Positions 5,712-5,908 of a stretch of 5,908 bases of DNA are shown here, in pieces. Positions within the stretch are counted from its first letter, which is position 1, and every line of letters begins with the position of its first letter. Source of the DNA: Candidatus Sericytochromatia bacterium (GTDB taxonomy: Bacteria; Cyanobacteriota; Sericytochromatia; JACMPN01); assembly GCA_014377495.1 (NCBI GenBank), contig JACMPN010000421.1:1-5908 (forward strand), in the 5' to 3' direction. The notes under the pieces were generated by a model, which was not told where the DNA came from, searched no databases, and was given only the letters and a program-made list of their open reading frames with translations. Made by a program: the position numbers and the translations under genes.

Positions 5712-5908
5712 ATGACCTCGATGCCACTCGCCGACGCAGGACAGGCCCGCAGTCAGGTCGAGATGACCGGCACGGATTTCGTGGAATTTTACGTGGGCAA
5801 TGCCAAACAGGCGGCCTTCTACTACCAGCGGGCCTTCGGTTTTTCGCTGGTGGCCTACGCGGGGCCCGAGACGGGCCGGCGCGATGCGGCCAGCTACGTG
5901 CTGCAGCA
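5712..5908 (+). CDS. hpd: 4-hydroxyphenylpyruvate dioxygenase, N-terminal part (cut by the window edge)
   Basis: The first 65 codons are visible. After a short variable leader, residues 22-65 carry the HPPD N-terminal hallmark: DFVEFYVGNAKQAAFYYQ (22-39), then a Gly-Phe (AFGF, 41-44) and VAYAGPETGRRD (47-58), followed by SYVLQ. This is the first, non-catalytic vicinal-oxygen-chelate module. HPPD is a cytoplasmic non-haem Fe(II) enzyme that converts 4-hydroxyphenylpyruvate and O2 to homogentisate in tyrosine and phenylalanine catabolism. The iron ligands lie in the C-terminal half beyond the window, so integrity and activity cannot be judged. The paralogue hydroxymandelate synthase shares this fold, but HPPD is far commoner and fits the motif well. 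It is divergent from the response regulator; other tyrosine-pathway genes (such as hmgA) might follow outside the window. Confidence 0.92.
   Translation, partial: MTSMPLADAGQARSQVEMTGTDFVEFYVGNAKQAAFYYQRAFGFSLVAYAGPETGRRDAASYVLQ

Overview
The window is bacterial, GC-rich and densely coded. It starts in the tail of an rRNA operon (23S then 5S, no intervening tRNA, then a strong intrinsic terminator). No feature fixes a phylum. The mix of a DeaD/CsdA-type RNA helicase, an amylo-alpha-1,6-glucosidase-type debranching enzyme, a stand-alone CheY-like receiver and a 4-hydroxyphenylpyruvate dioxygenase (HPPD) suggests a free-living, glycogen-storing, aerobic heterotroph. That is inference only.

Layout. 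Positions 1-115 are the 23S rRNA 3' end; 116-232 the spacer, with a long hairpin; 233-351 the 5S rRNA; 359-397 the terminator. Directly after the terminator, 398-510 looks like a second, strongly diverged 5S rRNA sequence, probably a remnant. Positions 511-787 form a structured, apparently non-coding leader before a DEAD-box RNA helicase gene (788-2587, +) with a C-terminal DbpA-type RNA-binding domain and the variant motif II D-E-G-D. An 18-bp hairpin (2602-2640) separates it from a convergent glycogen-debranching gene (2645-4948, -). Upstream of that gene on the same strand is a single-domain response regulator (5081-5437, -). It is split by an in-frame TAA, yet the sequence after the stop still encodes the rest of the receiver fold. 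A 274-bp divergent intergenic region then leads to the start of an HPPD gene (5712 to the window edge, +).

How the parts relate. The helicase family remodels rRNA and structured mRNA, so its place behind the rRNA operon is thematically coherent, although the terminator argues against co-transcription. Debranching enzyme and HPPD belong to unrelated pathways (glycogen breakdown, tyrosine catabolism). The receiver lies between them, in line with the former and divergent from the latter. I see no mobile element, CRISPR array, tRNA or defence system. The points most worth checking are the interrupted receiver, the 5S-like sequence after the terminator and the structured helicase leader.
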